A stretch of DNA of 44,146 nucleotides, taken from NCBI GenBank assembly GCA_003486385.1, contig DNFT01000018.1, positions 24,514 to 68,659 on the forward strand, read 5' to 3'. The stretch comes from Eubacterium sp. Lineage in GTDB: Bacteria > Bacillota > Clostridia > Lachnospirales > Lachnospiraceae. The position numbers were made by a program, and so were the translations under genes. Shown in pieces: positions 8,534-16,028 of the stretch (the stretch's first letter is position 1; each line of letters opens with the position of its first letter). The notes below the pieces were generated by a model that was not told the DNA's origin, searched no databases, and saw only the letters and a list, made by a program, of their open reading frames with translations.

Positions 8534-9052
8534 TCATGTATCTATCGAAGGATTGAATGCATAGAAGTTCTTTGCGTCAAGTCCCTCCCGCGTGATGTTG
8601 AGCGCTTCACCGAAGCGCTGGAAGTGAACAATCTCTCTCGCTCTCAAAAAGCGCAGCGGCTCAACAATGTCCGGTTCACTTATCAGTCTCAATAGGTTAT
8701 CATATACGCTTCTTGCTTTTTGCTCGGCGGCTAAATCCTCCATAAGATCTGTTATAGGGTCACCCTTTACCTGAAATTCACATGCATTGAAGGGGATTCC
8801 GCCAGCTGCCTGCGGCCAGACACCAAGCGTATGGTCGACATAGTATGGTGCAAAACCTGATTTCTCTATCTCCTCAGGTGTGAGGTCGCGTGTGAGCTGG
8901 TGAACCATGGCACCGACTATCTCAAGATGCGCCAATTCCTCCGTGCCGACATCGGTAAGCACTCCCGCTACGCGTCTGTCTTTCATCGAATATCTCTGCG
9001 ACAGATATCTAAAAGATGCTCCGGCTTCGCCGTCCGGACCACCATAGTCAAG
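8534..9052 (-). pseudogene. cotJC: cotJC 3' part (spore coat, Mn-catalase family), cut by the prophage
   Basis: CotJC belongs to the manganese-catalase family and is a spore-coat protein. The frame reads the family sequence back from the stop through LTDVGTEELAHLEIVGAMVHQ and, further upstream, through DYGGPDGEAGASFRYLSQRYS. An in-frame TAA (9053-9055) then interrupts it. About 172 residues remain, and the usual N-terminal 25-30 residues are missing. The ATG at 8986 is internal and not the true start, since conserved residues lie before it. Metal-ligand helices such as GTEELAHLE remain. The missing 5' part should lie beyond the other end of the prophage, where cotJA and cotJB may also be. The gene is non-functional while the prophage is in place. 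Confidence 0.85.
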
Positions 9053-9066
9053 TTATAGTAGGTTAA
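9046..9066. other. Probable prophage attachment junction
   Basis: Host cotJC coding sequence is recognisable up to about 9047, and the recombinase stop codon is at 9063-9065. The host/phage crossover therefore lies in or very near this interval. Large serine recombinases use short cores of a few bases, so the exact crossover cannot be fixed without the other end of the prophage or an uninterrupted relative. Confidence 0.65.
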
Positions 9067-10514
9067 CTCAAAAAATAAAAATCCATTATTCCGGATTCCT
9101 TAGAGTACACTACCTTATCAACCATCGCACGCAGTGCGTCAGCCTTCTGCTGGACATCACATTCATCTGACTGGAGAATGGCGATAGTGGAGCGTGCTCT
9201 TAAAAGCAGCTCATCCTTGGTGAGTTCGCGCGGTTTACTTGAACATTTATCAAGACGGGACAACAGGAGCAGACGTTCATTTTCAATTAACTGCTTGTTT
9301 GCTTTGTATTCGTCAAGGGTATCGATACCGTTCCGGTAGGCTTCCTTTACACGCTCCAGTTTTTTATCATTCTCTGAGAGCTGTCTTTTAATTTCAAACG
9401 AAACATCGATGACAACATTCTCTCTTTCAGTTCTGTGATAATTGTCACTTTCAATTGATTCCACCAGTCCGTTAAAAAAGTCGCGCTCAATCCATTCAGC
9501 CTTGGTGCTTTGTCCGGGGCATCTGCCGCGCGTCCTGTTCGGACACACAAAGTATGGAGCGGTGTGTTTTTTCTCATCTTCACGGTGATAAGCCATGCCG
9601 GCACCGCATTTACAACAGACCAGAACACCGGACAGCCAATGCTTCTGTGCGACACGCCGCGTGGTCTGCTTTTTGAACTGCGCAATCTTTTCCTGAGCTT
9701 TCTTAAAAGTCTCATCATCGATTATAGGCTCATGGGTTCCATCGACGATAATCCAGTCGGCTTCATCGTTGATAGATACAGTTCCCGGCTTGCCGTTGTG
9801 TGTTGCGTAGTTCCATCGGATTTTACCGATGTACACAGGGTTCTGAATGATGTACTTAATGGAGCGGTTCTCCCATGTGGAGCCGCGTCTGGTCTTAACA
9901 CCCTGCTGGTTAAGGCGGTAGGCAATCGACATCAGACCATAGCCCTGATTCACGAACATGTCAAAAATAGCGCGGACCGTATTGGCATTCTCATCAGGAT
10001 AATACTGGTGGTCTTTAGCTGTGTAACCGAACGGAGCAACCGACATAATCTTACCGCGGCGTGCACCTTCGGTCATACCGCGCATGACCTCCTGTGATAA
10101 ATTGATAGAGTAGTACTCATCCATTATCTCAAGGATAGCTTCCGTGAGCTTACCACCGATACCTTCGGAGATAGGCTCTGATATGCTGATTACTTCGACA
10201 CCGATCTTGCGGAGCATTGATTTATATACAATGGACTCCTCCTGATTGCGCGCAAATCGTGAGAACTTCCATACGATGATGGCGTCAAATGGATGTTCCT
10301 TAGCCTTGCACATGGCTATCATCTGCCGGAAGCCCGGACGCTTATCGGCGGATTTACCGGATATACCTAAGTCCTCAAATACATCGCTTAGTATATAGCC
10401 ATTCTTCTGGCAGTATTCCTTTATCTTCTGGCGCTGTGAATCCGGGGACAGCTCTACCTGATCATCGGTGCTCACGCGGATGTAGGCGCAGACGGATTTA
10501 AAAGTATGGCTCAT
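9063..10514 (-). CDS. Large serine recombinase (phage integrase)
   Basis: This 483-residue recombinase would integrate and excise the prophage through a covalent serine-DNA intermediate. The resolvase domain (about 7-150) has catalytic S15 in YIRVSTDDQ and the active-site arginine region KFSRFARN (83-90). The recombinase domain follows (about 155-265). A zinc ribbon has C300/C303 and C324/C332, and the C-terminal region is coiled coil. GGAAGGTG precedes the start. Its stop lies 8 bases from the truncated cotJC frame, the usual layout of integrase beside the attachment site. It is transcribed towards cotJC, in the same direction as that gene. Confidence 0.95.
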   Translation of the reverse strand: MSHTFKSVCAYIRVSTDDQVELSPDSQRQKIKEYCQKNGYILSDVFEDLGISGKSADKRPGFRQMIAMCKAKEHPFDAIIVWKFSRFARNQEESIVYKSMLRKIGVEVISISEPISEGIGGKLTEAILEIMDEYYSINLSQEVMRGMTEGARRGKIMSVAPFGYTAKDHQYYPDENANTVRAIFDMFVNQGYGLMSIAYRLNQQGVKTRRGSTWENRSIKYIIQNPVYIGKIRWNYATHNGKPGTVSINDEADWIIVDGTHEPIIDDETFKKAQEKIAQFKKQTTRRVAQKHWLSGVLVCCKCGAGMAYHREDEKKHTAPYFVCPNRTRGRCPGQSTKAEWIERDFFNGLVESIESDNYHRTERENVVIDVSFEIKRQLSENDKKLERVKEAYRNGIDTLDEYKANKQLIENERLLLLSRLDKCSSKPRELTKDELLLRARSTIAILQSDECDVQQKADALRAMVDKVVYSKESGIMDFYFLS

Positions 10515-10534
10515 TGTATCACCTTCCTAAAAAA

Positions 10535-10741
10535 TTATGATTGCTGTACAAGCTCTATTGTGTATCCAAGTGCTCCGGCTACCTTCACGAAGGTATCAAG
10601 CTGTGGTACCGCTGATTTGCTCTCAAGCCGTGCAATGGCTGGCTGCGCAAGATTGGCAGCAGCGGCAAGGTCTTTCTGGGTGAGCCCTTGGGCTTTGCGG
10701 AGCTGTATGAGTTGGTCGATTATTTCTGTGTAGTTGGACAT
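10535..10741 (-). CDS. Small XRE-family helix-turn-helix protein
   Basis: The 68-residue protein is almost entirely one XRE domain: LRKAQGLTQKDLAAAANLAQPAIARLES contains the helix-turn-helix. AGGAGG precedes the ATG. It lies 20 bases upstream of the recombinase in the same direction, so the two share a promoter. It may repress the recombinase or act as an excision-direction factor. It also resembles HigA-type antitoxins, but no toxin gene is adjacent. The role is an inference from position. Confidence 0.8.
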   Translation of the reverse strand: MSNYTEIIDQLIQLRKAQGLTQKDLAAAANLAQPAIARLESKSAVPQLDTFVKVAGALGYTIELVQQS

Positions 10742-10762
10742 TTTAAATTCCTCCTTGAATAA

Positions 10763-10791
10763 AATATATCAAATATGTTATAATGAGTCAA
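10763..10791 (-). promoter_or_regulatory. Promoter of the XRE-recombinase operon
   Basis: On the minus strand TTGACT (complement of 10786-10791), 17 bases, then TATATT (complement of 10763-10768) matches a vegetative promoter. It lies just ahead of the ribosome site of the XRE gene. Plus-strand TATAAT at 10779-10784 overlaps it, so the two directions may compete. Confidence 0.65.
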
Positions 10792-10871
10792 CTGTTCAAT
10801 ATTATGTTAAACGATTAAAATAAAAAATTTGTAAAAATTTGTATTAAAAGTAATGGAAGAGTGAACAAATG

Positions 10872-10880
10872 TGCTATAAT
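10872..10880 (+). promoter_or_regulatory. Extended -10 promoter of the defence operon
   Basis: TGCTATAAT is an extended -10 element 22 bases before the first defence gene. No good -35 box lies 17 bases upstream, which extended -10 promoters tolerate. Confidence 0.5.
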
Positions 10881-10902
10881 ACAATTATGGAAGAAGGGGT
10901 AA

Positions 10903-11835
10903 ATGTTGACAAACGGAGAAAGATATTTTGTAAGAACTCTTTTTAAAAATAAAATTTTTCAGTATAATGGTCAAGCATTTGAGGATTTTTTTGTCTCAAT
11001 TATGACAAAAGCAAATTCAGATTTTCAACCTGTAAAGGCTCATGGAAGTATTGGCGATAAGAAAAATGATGGATATGTAAGCAATACAGGAACTTATTAT
11101 CAAGTTTATGCACCGGAAGACATTGGCAAAGAAAAGACAGTTTATGATACGGTAAGTAAACTAGAGACAGATTTTATGGGTTTATATGAATATTGGAATG
11201 ATAAATGCGAAATAAAACAGTATAATTTTGTAGTAAATGATAAGTATGAAGGTTTGTCGGTACCCATTCACAAAAAAGTATTTGAATTAAAATCTAACCC
11301 ATTATACGCTAATATAGATATCCGTACATTTACAGCAAAGGATTTAGAGAGAGTATTTGGCTCATTGAATGAAATGGACATGCAAGATATAGTTGGGTTT
11401 ATTCCGGAAGTGTCTATTGGTGTAATAGAGTATGATGCACTGAATGAGGTTGTAAATTATTTAATGAATGCCGAATTACCGGAAGCTTCCGGAGATAAGC
11501 TGGTAGTACCGGATTTTACAGAAAAGATTATTTTTAATAATCTGAACAAAGAGATAGAGAATAGACTTATCACTGGCAGCTATCAGGACGGGTTTTTAAA
11601 TAATTATTTCAATGAGAATCCGGGCTTGAAAGATATTTTACAGAAGAAGTTTAATGCCTTATATGGTCAAGCCTGTGATATTATTGATGATGTTCAGGAA
11701 AATGCAGCGGATTGCAGGTGTGTTTATATACTGGAGAATGCAGCACCTAAAAGAACCAATTCAATATTTGGAGCTATTTGGGTTTTGATGGCATATTATT
11801 TTTCAACTTGTGATATATTTGAAGAGCCAAAGTAA
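10903..11835 (+). CDS. ABC-3C system effector: nuclease-like N-domain plus ABC-3C C-terminal domain
   Basis: The 310-residue protein has an N-terminal part with a PD-(D/E)XK-like pattern: E27 in GQAFEDFF, D52/D56 in GDKKNDGY, and the QxY core of YYQVYAPED (65-73). This pattern marks restriction-endonuclease-like domains of several defence proteins. The C-terminal ~120 residues (about 190-310) look like the conserved C-terminal domain that ties effectors to ABC-three-component systems. Its two downstream neighbours are the other components of such a system. The base composition is clearly more AT-rich than the structural genes. The likely role is to cut nucleic acid when the system senses phage. 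Assignment is by motif recall, with no search run. Confidence 0.72.
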   Translation: MLTNGERYFVRTLFKNKIFQYNGQAFEDFFVSIMTKANSDFQPVKAHGSIGDKKNDGYVSNTGTYYQVYAPEDIGKEKTVYDTVSKLETDFMGLYEYWNDKCEIKQYNFVVNDKYEGLSVPIHKKVFELKSNPLYANIDIRTFTAKDLERVFGSLNEMDMQDIVGFIPEVSIGVIEYDALNEVVNYLMNAELPEASGDKLVVPDFTEKIIFNNLNKEIENRLITGSYQDGFLNNYFNENPGLKDILQKKFNALYGQACDIIDDVQENAADCRCVYILENAAPKRTNSIFGAIWVLMAYYFSTCDIFEEPK

Positions 11836-11867
11836 GACCTACATACTAAGCGGAAAGGATGGGGAAA

Positions 11868-12116
11868 ATGATATTACCAAAAAAGCAATTATCATTAAAT
11901 GAATCATTTTTTGGATTTGGCGGATTTCTTCTTCAACAATTGTCTGAGCCAATGACGATAGATGAACTTTGGGAATATTATAAAGATTCGTATACGAATA
12001 AGAAGTACCCGGTTAAGTTTTCTTTTGACCAATATATTATGACGTTGGACTATTTGTTTATTATTGGAGCAATAAAAAAAGATGAGAAAGGGGTGTTATG
12101 CTATGAAGTTGATTAG
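11868..12116 (+). CDS. ABC-3C system middle component
   Basis: This is an 82-residue protein starting at the second ATG (11868), which has AAGGA 8 bases upstream; the ATG at 11859 overlaps that site. It resembles the small winged-helix-like middle component of ABC-3C systems, with an N-terminal ILPKKQLSLNES motif, LxxLSEPMTIDELW, and a C-terminal TLDYLFIIGAI segment. It probably bridges effector and ATPase. It overlaps the ATPase start by 14 bases, so the two are translationally coupled. Confidence 0.72.
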   Translation: MILPKKQLSLNESFFGFGGFLLQQLSEPMTIDELWEYYKDSYTNKKYPVKFSFDQYIMTLDYLFIIGAIKKDEKGVLCYEVD

Positions 12117-13857
12117 TTTAAGCGCAAATAAGGAATCGTTCCAGACGGTTAGGTTCAGAGATGGAATTAATATTATTGTTGGAAAGCAGGTCGCACCCCA
12201 TAATGAGAATGACGGTAATACATATAATGGTGTTGGCAAATCGCTCACACTGCATTTAATTCATTTTTGCCTAGGCTCTAGGAAGATTGGCTCTTTTGAA
12301 AAGGTTATTCCTGATTGGGAATTTACACTTAAATTTAAAATTGATGATAAAGAGTACTATTGTAAAAGAGCAACAGATGACCAGAATAAGATTGATTTCA
12401 GTGGAGAGATACTTAAGCCAAAGGATGTACAACAGAGATTGCTTGAACTGTGTTTCGGTTTAAAGGAAACGCCAAAGGATATGACATGGACTACATTATT
12501 TTCACGATTTGTTAGGAGATATCGTTCATGTTACTCAACATATGATTCATTTTTACCTAAGGAAGGCGAGTATAGCAAAATTTTGAACAATTGTTATTTA
12601 TTGGGGATTGATAAAGACCTGATTGTTGCTAAAAGAGAACTCAGAGATAAACAGGTTGCGGTAGCGGACACAGAAAAGGCGATTAAAAAGGATCCTGTTT
12701 TTCGACAGTACTATCTTGGAAAAAATGATGCTGAATTAGATGTTGCTGATTTAGAATATCGAATCGCTGAATTAAGTAAAGAGATTGGTGCCTTTAAGGT
12801 GTCGAACAATTACCATGAGTTAGAAAAGGAAGCAGATGAAAAGAGCTATGAGAAAAAACAGTTAGAAAACAGAAGAATACTTGTGAGCACATATATTAAG
12901 AATATAGAAGCTTCGGCAAAGGAAACAGAAGATGTAAAAGCTGAGAAGGTTTTAAAAATATATGAGGCAGCACAAATAGAAATTCCTGAAATGATAAAGA
13001 AAAATTTAGAGGAAGTTACCCAATTTCATTGTGAACTATTATCTTCAAGAAATACGCGGCTTCGTAAGGAACTGACAAAACATAAAGCGGAGTTACATGA
13101 AATTGATGAAAAAATTGCTATTCTGGGGCAGAGAATGGATGAACTTCTTGATTTTCTAAATTCCCATGGAGCTTTGGAGGAATATGCAGCAATGACTAAG
13201 CAGCTATCTTCGCTGCGAAATGAACTGAATAGAATCCATGAGTATCAAAAAATTCTGAAGACGTATAGAGATACAAAGATGAGTATAAAATCCGCAATGA
13301 TTGAACAGGATATTTCGGCAAATGTGTATCTTGATGAACAGAGCAAGTATTTAGAAAGTATTAGAAATATGTATTGGGAGTATGCTAAGCGCTTTTATCC
13401 AAAGAAAAAGAGTGGCTTAGTTATAAAAAATAACTCAGGTGAAAATTTACTCAGGTATACATTGGAAGCGCGAATTGAAGATGATTCTTCTGATGGTGTA
13501 AATGAAGTAAGAATGTTCTGCTTTGACTGGTTGATATTAAATTGTCAAGTAAGTAAAATTAAATTTATAGCACATGATAGTAGAATGTATGCTAATATGG
13601 ATCCAAGACAAAGAGAAACTCTTTTCAGAATAGTGTATGAAACATGCAAGCAAAAAGATTTTCAATATATCTGTTCTATAAATGAGGATGCACTTGAGTC
13701 ATTTGAGAGTCTGATGGATGCCGAAGAATATAAAAATATCATAAAAGACAATATTATTTTGGAACTTAATGATGATGCTCCGGAAAGCAAATTACTTGGT
13801 ATTCAAATTGATATGGATTTAGAAGATAAAATTAAAGCTTCGGAGGATATGAACTAA
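12103..13857 (+). CDS. ABC-3C system SMC/Rad50-like ATPase (DUF2326 type)
   Basis: This is a 584-residue ATPase from the ATG at 12103, with AGGGG upstream; the ATG at 12082 lies inside the previous gene and lacks a site. Walker A reads NGVGKSLTLHL (42-52). A long central coiled coil (about 185-425) separates the two halves of the ATPase. The C-terminal half has the DUF2326-like IKFIAHDSRMY segment followed by DPRQRETLFRIV. It should act as the sensor/motor of the three-gene defence module. AT-rich composition matches its two partners. A strong terminator follows directly. Confidence 0.78.
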   Translation: MKLISLSANKESFQTVRFRDGINIIVGKQVAPHNENDGNTYNGVGKSLTLHLIHFCLGSRKIGSFEKVIPDWEFTLKFKIDDKEYYCKRATDDQNKIDFSGEILKPKDVQQRLLELCFGLKETPKDMTWTTLFSRFVRRYRSCYSTYDSFLPKEGEYSKILNNCYLLGIDKDLIVAKRELRDKQVAVADTEKAIKKDPVFRQYYLGKNDAELDVADLEYRIAELSKEIGAFKVSNNYHELEKEADEKSYEKKQLENRRILVSTYIKNIEASAKETEDVKAEKVLKIYEAAQIEIPEMIKKNLEEVTQFHCELLSSRNTRLRKELTKHKAELHEIDEKIAILGQRMDELLDFLNSHGALEEYAAMTKQLSSLRNELNRIHEYQKILKTYRDTKMSIKSAMIEQDISANVYLDEQSKYLESIRNMYWEYAKRFYPKKKSGLVIKNNSGENLLRYTLEARIEDDSSDGVNEVRMFCFDWLILNCQVSKIKFIAHDSRMYANMDPRQRETLFRIVYETCKQKDFQYICSINEDALESFESLMDAEEYKNIIKDNIILELNDDAPESKLLGIQIDMDLEDKIKASEDMN

Positions 13858-13863
13858 TAATGC

Positions 13864-13898
13864 AAAAAAGCAGATGTGACCATGCCATCTGCTTTTTT
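13864..13898. terminator. Bidirectional intrinsic terminator between the defence operon and immA
   Basis: AAAAAAGCAGATG (13864-13876) pairs perfectly with CATCTGCTTTTTT (13886-13898) around a 9-base loop. It has a T run on both strands, so it ends both the defence operon and the minus-strand lysogeny operon. Confidence 0.92.
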
Positions 13899-13936
13899 CA
13901 TGCATAGAAGAAAAGAGGATACCGCAGTATCCTCTA

Positions 13937-14434
13937 TCAAACAATCTTCTTAGATATGTTAAGCCCTGTCTCGCTGAACATGAACAGGTAACCGTTCGTT
14001 TCAAGAAAAGGACCATACTTACTGTAATAGGCGTTAATACAGTCGACAAGAAACTCCTCCGACACTTCAAGGAACTCCGCCGTCTCATGTATGGAGCGGC
14101 AGCCGTGTTTAAATGCCAGCACGAAGAACTGTAGGGGGAGAAGCTTCGAGTAAGCCCACATTCGCGCTCTATGTTCTTGCTTGCGGTTCGATATATTCTC
14201 CTGGTCAAGAATATCTCCGGAAGAAGTGTAGTAGTGACCAAGCTCCTCAGCCAGCGTGCAGGTCTTATCAACGGTCGGCATATCCTTCCGTATTGCAATT
14301 CGGTTATTATATATTCTGCCGTTGCTTGATTGCAACGGTTTTTCTTTTATAATCAAATCCTCATCGGTGTATTCATTTAATAAATCTTCATAGTTCAATG
14401 TAAAATCATCACTTTCTATGCGTGAGTTATCCAC
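13937..14434 (-). CDS. ImmA/IrrE-like metallopeptidase
   Basis: This 165-residue phage protein of the ImmA/IrrE family cleaves or inactivates the neighbouring repressor during induction in known systems. The zinc motif reads AEELGHYYTSSGDI, so the first histidine of HExxH is replaced by glutamate. This variant is frequent in phage ImmA proteins. The start is GTG at 14434 with GAGG 9 bases upstream. It is the last gene of the lysogeny operon. Its first 11 residues mirror the last residues of the upstream XRE repressor (see the direct repeats at 14402-14439 and 14895-14932). Confidence 0.82.
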   Translation of the reverse strand: MDNSRIESDDFTLNYEDLLNEYTDEDLIIKEKPLQSSNGRIYNNRIAIRKDMPTVDKTCTLAEELGHYYTSSGDILDQENISNRKQEHRARMWAYSKLLPLQFFVLAFKHGCRSIHETAEFLEVSEEFLVDCINAYYSKYGPFLETNGYLFMFSETGLNISKKIV

Positions 14435-14439
14435 ATCAA
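14402..14439. repeat. 38-bp imperfect direct repeat, copy 1
   Basis: This copy matches 14895-14932 at 31 of 38 positions. Copy 1 encodes the N-terminus of the ImmA-like protein and copy 2 the C-terminus of the XRE repressor; both encode an ESDDF motif. The two copies bracket the membrane-protein gene. Confidence 0.75.
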
Positions 14440-14489
14440 CTTACCTCAAATATAGTTTTAGCAATCAATATTAGATGCGATAGCGCAGA

Positions 14490-14867
14490 CTACTCATTTC
14501 TTGCAAAAATACAGAAAGCTATATACATAAGAATGGTACTCAGAATTAGAAAAAAGAAAGTCATATATAGGAGTACCATTGCAATGGTATATAGTATCGC
14601 ACTTATTAATATCAGAGCATTGTTATCTACATAGACAGATATTATGTTAAGAATAACCGCTATTATTGTACATATCAAATGAGGCATAATGTAGGTGAAA
14701 GCTAAGTGGACACCAATATTAAAAAAAACACCTGTGCTCTCTTGATATGTGGAGTAAAAAACATATCCTATGTAAATAAGGTAAAGTGTTCCAAGTATAG
14801 CGGACATTTTTAAAAGTATTTCTGCAATTTTATAACGTACAGGAAGTTCTTCATTATAATTTTCCAT
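14490..14867 (-). CDS. Four-helix membrane protein in the lysogeny operon
   Basis: The 125-residue protein has four hydrophobic segments, at about 14-36, 47-70, 73-97 and 99-121, with few charged residues. GGAGAAATTTT precedes the ATG. No family was recognised. Its position in the operon expressed in lysogens fits a superinfection-exclusion or host-modifying membrane protein; this is inference. The gene is AT-rich and flanked by 38-bp direct repeats, which suggests insertion between a repressor gene and immA. Confidence 0.72.
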   Translation of the reverse strand: MENYNEELPVRYKIAEILLKMSAILGTLYLIYIGYVFYSTYQESTGVFFNIGVHLAFTYIMPHLICTIIAVILNIISVYVDNNALILISAILYTIAMVLLYMTFFFLILSTILMYIAFCIFARNE

Positions 14868-14891
14868 AAAATTTCTCCTTTGTTTAAAATG

Positions 14892-15395
14892 TTAAAAATC
14901 ATCACTTTCCATCAGTGCATTATCCGCGTCAATCTGTTCCTGTGTAGCTCTGGGATTCATGTGAGCAGCTTTAAGCACAGGTTTATCATCCTTAACCGGA
15001 GCTGATGACGAACCGGATGAGCTGGCAGCAGGCGGGGTATCTCCCTTAATGGTATTAATAAATTTCTTAACCAGATCCCACTCAGCAGGTGTGAGCTGTC
15101 CGAGAGCTGTGAATGTGTTAATTACAAATTCATCATCGGAAGCAAGAGCTTTTTTAACGATATCGGCTACACGTTCATCACGGTTCATCTGGACGAACAT
15201 CGGCAATTCACCAGTCCGCAGCCACTCCTCACGCACGTTGAACTCACGACAGATTGACTTGAACATCTGGTCGGTGACATTATTAATACCATTTTCAATT
15301 CGACTTACAGTTTGTTTAGTAACACCGAGCCGCTCACCGAACTTATCGAGCGTGAGCCCAAGAGTTTTTCTCAGCTCTTTTACTCTTTCATTCAT
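14892..15395 (-). CDS. XRE-family phage repressor 1
   Basis: This is a 167-residue repressor. The N-terminal ~65 residues are an XRE helix-turn-helix (LGLTLDKFGERLGVTKQTVSRIENG). A middle region contains a conserved FxxLGQLTPAEWDLVKKFI segment. A Ser/Pro/Ala-rich linker precedes an acidic C-terminus ending in ESDDF. AAGGAGG precedes the start. It is paralogous to the upstream XRE gene (both open with MNER and share KFGER), so this lysogeny operon carries two related repressors. It probably binds the operators at 15943-16010 and keeps the early operon silent. Confidence 0.85.
   Translation of the reverse strand: MNERVKELRKTLGLTLDKFGERLGVTKQTVSRIENGINNVTDQMFKSICREFNVREEWLRTGELPMFVQMNRDERVADIVKKALASDDEFVINTFTALGQLTPAEWDLVKKFINTIKGDTPPAASSSGSSSAPVKDDKPVLKAAHMNPRATQEQIDADNALMESDDF
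14895..14932. repeat. 38-bp imperfect direct repeat, copy 2
   Basis: Partner of 14402-14439. It covers the last codons and stop region of the XRE repressor. Confidence 0.75.
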
Positions 15396-15415
15396 TTTTT
15401 CAATTCACCTCCTTT

Positions 15416-15772
15416 TCAATGACAGAGCTTAAACATGGTTTCAAGCTTCGTCCAATCAGCTTCATCGAGAGATGACAGCATTTTTATAAATTTCTTTTTG
15501 AAGGAATCGTCTTTTTCAAGCTGAATGGTTTGAATAAAAGAAGCGATTTCATCATCTAGTGTTTTCTGCACGAACATCTCACCCTCGCCGGTGCGTAGCC
15601 AGTTCTCGTTCACATTAAACTCACGGCAGATTGATTTAATCAATTGTTCAGTGACGCCATGTACACCATTTTCAATCTGGCTTAATGAGCTCTTCCTTAA
15701 GCCGATTCGTTCACCGAATTTTTCAAGCGTCAGCCCCAGTTCTTTTCTTAACTGCTTAATTCGTTCATTCAA
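15416..15772 (-). CDS. XRE-family phage repressor 2 (TTG start)
   Basis: The 118-residue protein has an XRE domain (LGLTLEKFGERIGLRKSSLSQIENG) and a short C-terminal region with a LDEADWTKLETM segment like its paralogue. The start is TTG at 15772, directly after the stop codon of the 36-residue gene. GGAGGTGA lies 8 bases before that TTG, inside the end of the upstream gene, so translation is probably coupled. It lacks the acidic tail of repressor 1. The two copies may bind the same operators with different affinity or form heterodimers. Confidence 0.83.
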   Translation of the reverse strand: MNERIKQLRKELGLTLEKFGERIGLRKSSLSQIENGVHGVTEQLIKSICREFNVNENWLRTGEGEMFVQKTLDDEIASFIQTIQLEKDDSFKKKFIKMLSSLDEADWTKLETMFKLCH

Positions 15773-15883
15773 TTATTCGTTCACCTCCTCACTGTAATTT
15801 TTTAATTCAATAGCGAGAAGTACAATTATCGCGATATTCAGTATAAGTCTGATTATATCGAGTATTAATGTTCTTTTCTTCAT
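15773..15883 (-). CDS. 36-residue single-helix membrane peptide
   Basis: This is the first gene of the lysogeny operon. It starts at ATG 15883 with GGGAGG 8 bases upstream and ends TAA at 15773-15775. The peptide is MKKR followed by about 22 hydrophobic residues and a short acidic tail (SEEVNE), a single transmembrane helix. A competing 27-residue frame from the ATG at 15891 has its ribosome site too close and is hydrophilic. No homologue is recalled. Placement ahead of the repressors suggests a lysogenic function, but none can be stated. Confidence 0.6.
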   Translation of the reverse strand: MKKRTLILDIIRLILNIAIIVLLAIELKNYSEEVNE

Positions 15884-15906
15884 CGGTCATGCCTCCCTTC
15901 TTTTTT

Positions 15907-16010
15907 ATAATAATCGCTTTGAATTTTAATGTCAACAAAAAAGTTCCGTAAAGTGACAAAAAACTATTGACAAAATCACTATAAGTGACTAAGATGTAAA
16001 CATACGGAAC
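15907..16010. promoter_or_regulatory. Lysogeny/lytic switch: divergent promoters and operators
   Basis: Minus strand: TTGACA (complement of 15930-15935), 17 bases, TATTAT (complement of 15907-15912) drives the repressor operon. Plus strand: TTGACA (15967-15972), 17 bases, TAAGAT (15990-15995) drives the early operon. A perfect dyad TCACT-ATA-AGTGA (15976-15988) lies between the plus-strand -35 and -10. Another AAGTGAC half-site is at 15951-15957. GTTCCGTA (15943-15950) and TACGGAAC (16003-16010) form a wider inverted pair around the early promoter. These are the expected binding sites of the two XRE repressors. Confidence 0.8.
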
Positions 16011-16028
16011 AGAGAGGAGGTAAAAGCA

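Noticed and set aside
8534..8986. Intact short catalase-like gene starting at 8986
   Set aside because: The family-conserved residues continue upstream of that ATG until an in-frame stop, so this is a truncated cotJC and not a complete short gene.
9510..10097. 195-codon plus-strand frame
   Set aside because: Antisense shadow of the serine recombinase, which has intact motifs and a ribosome site.
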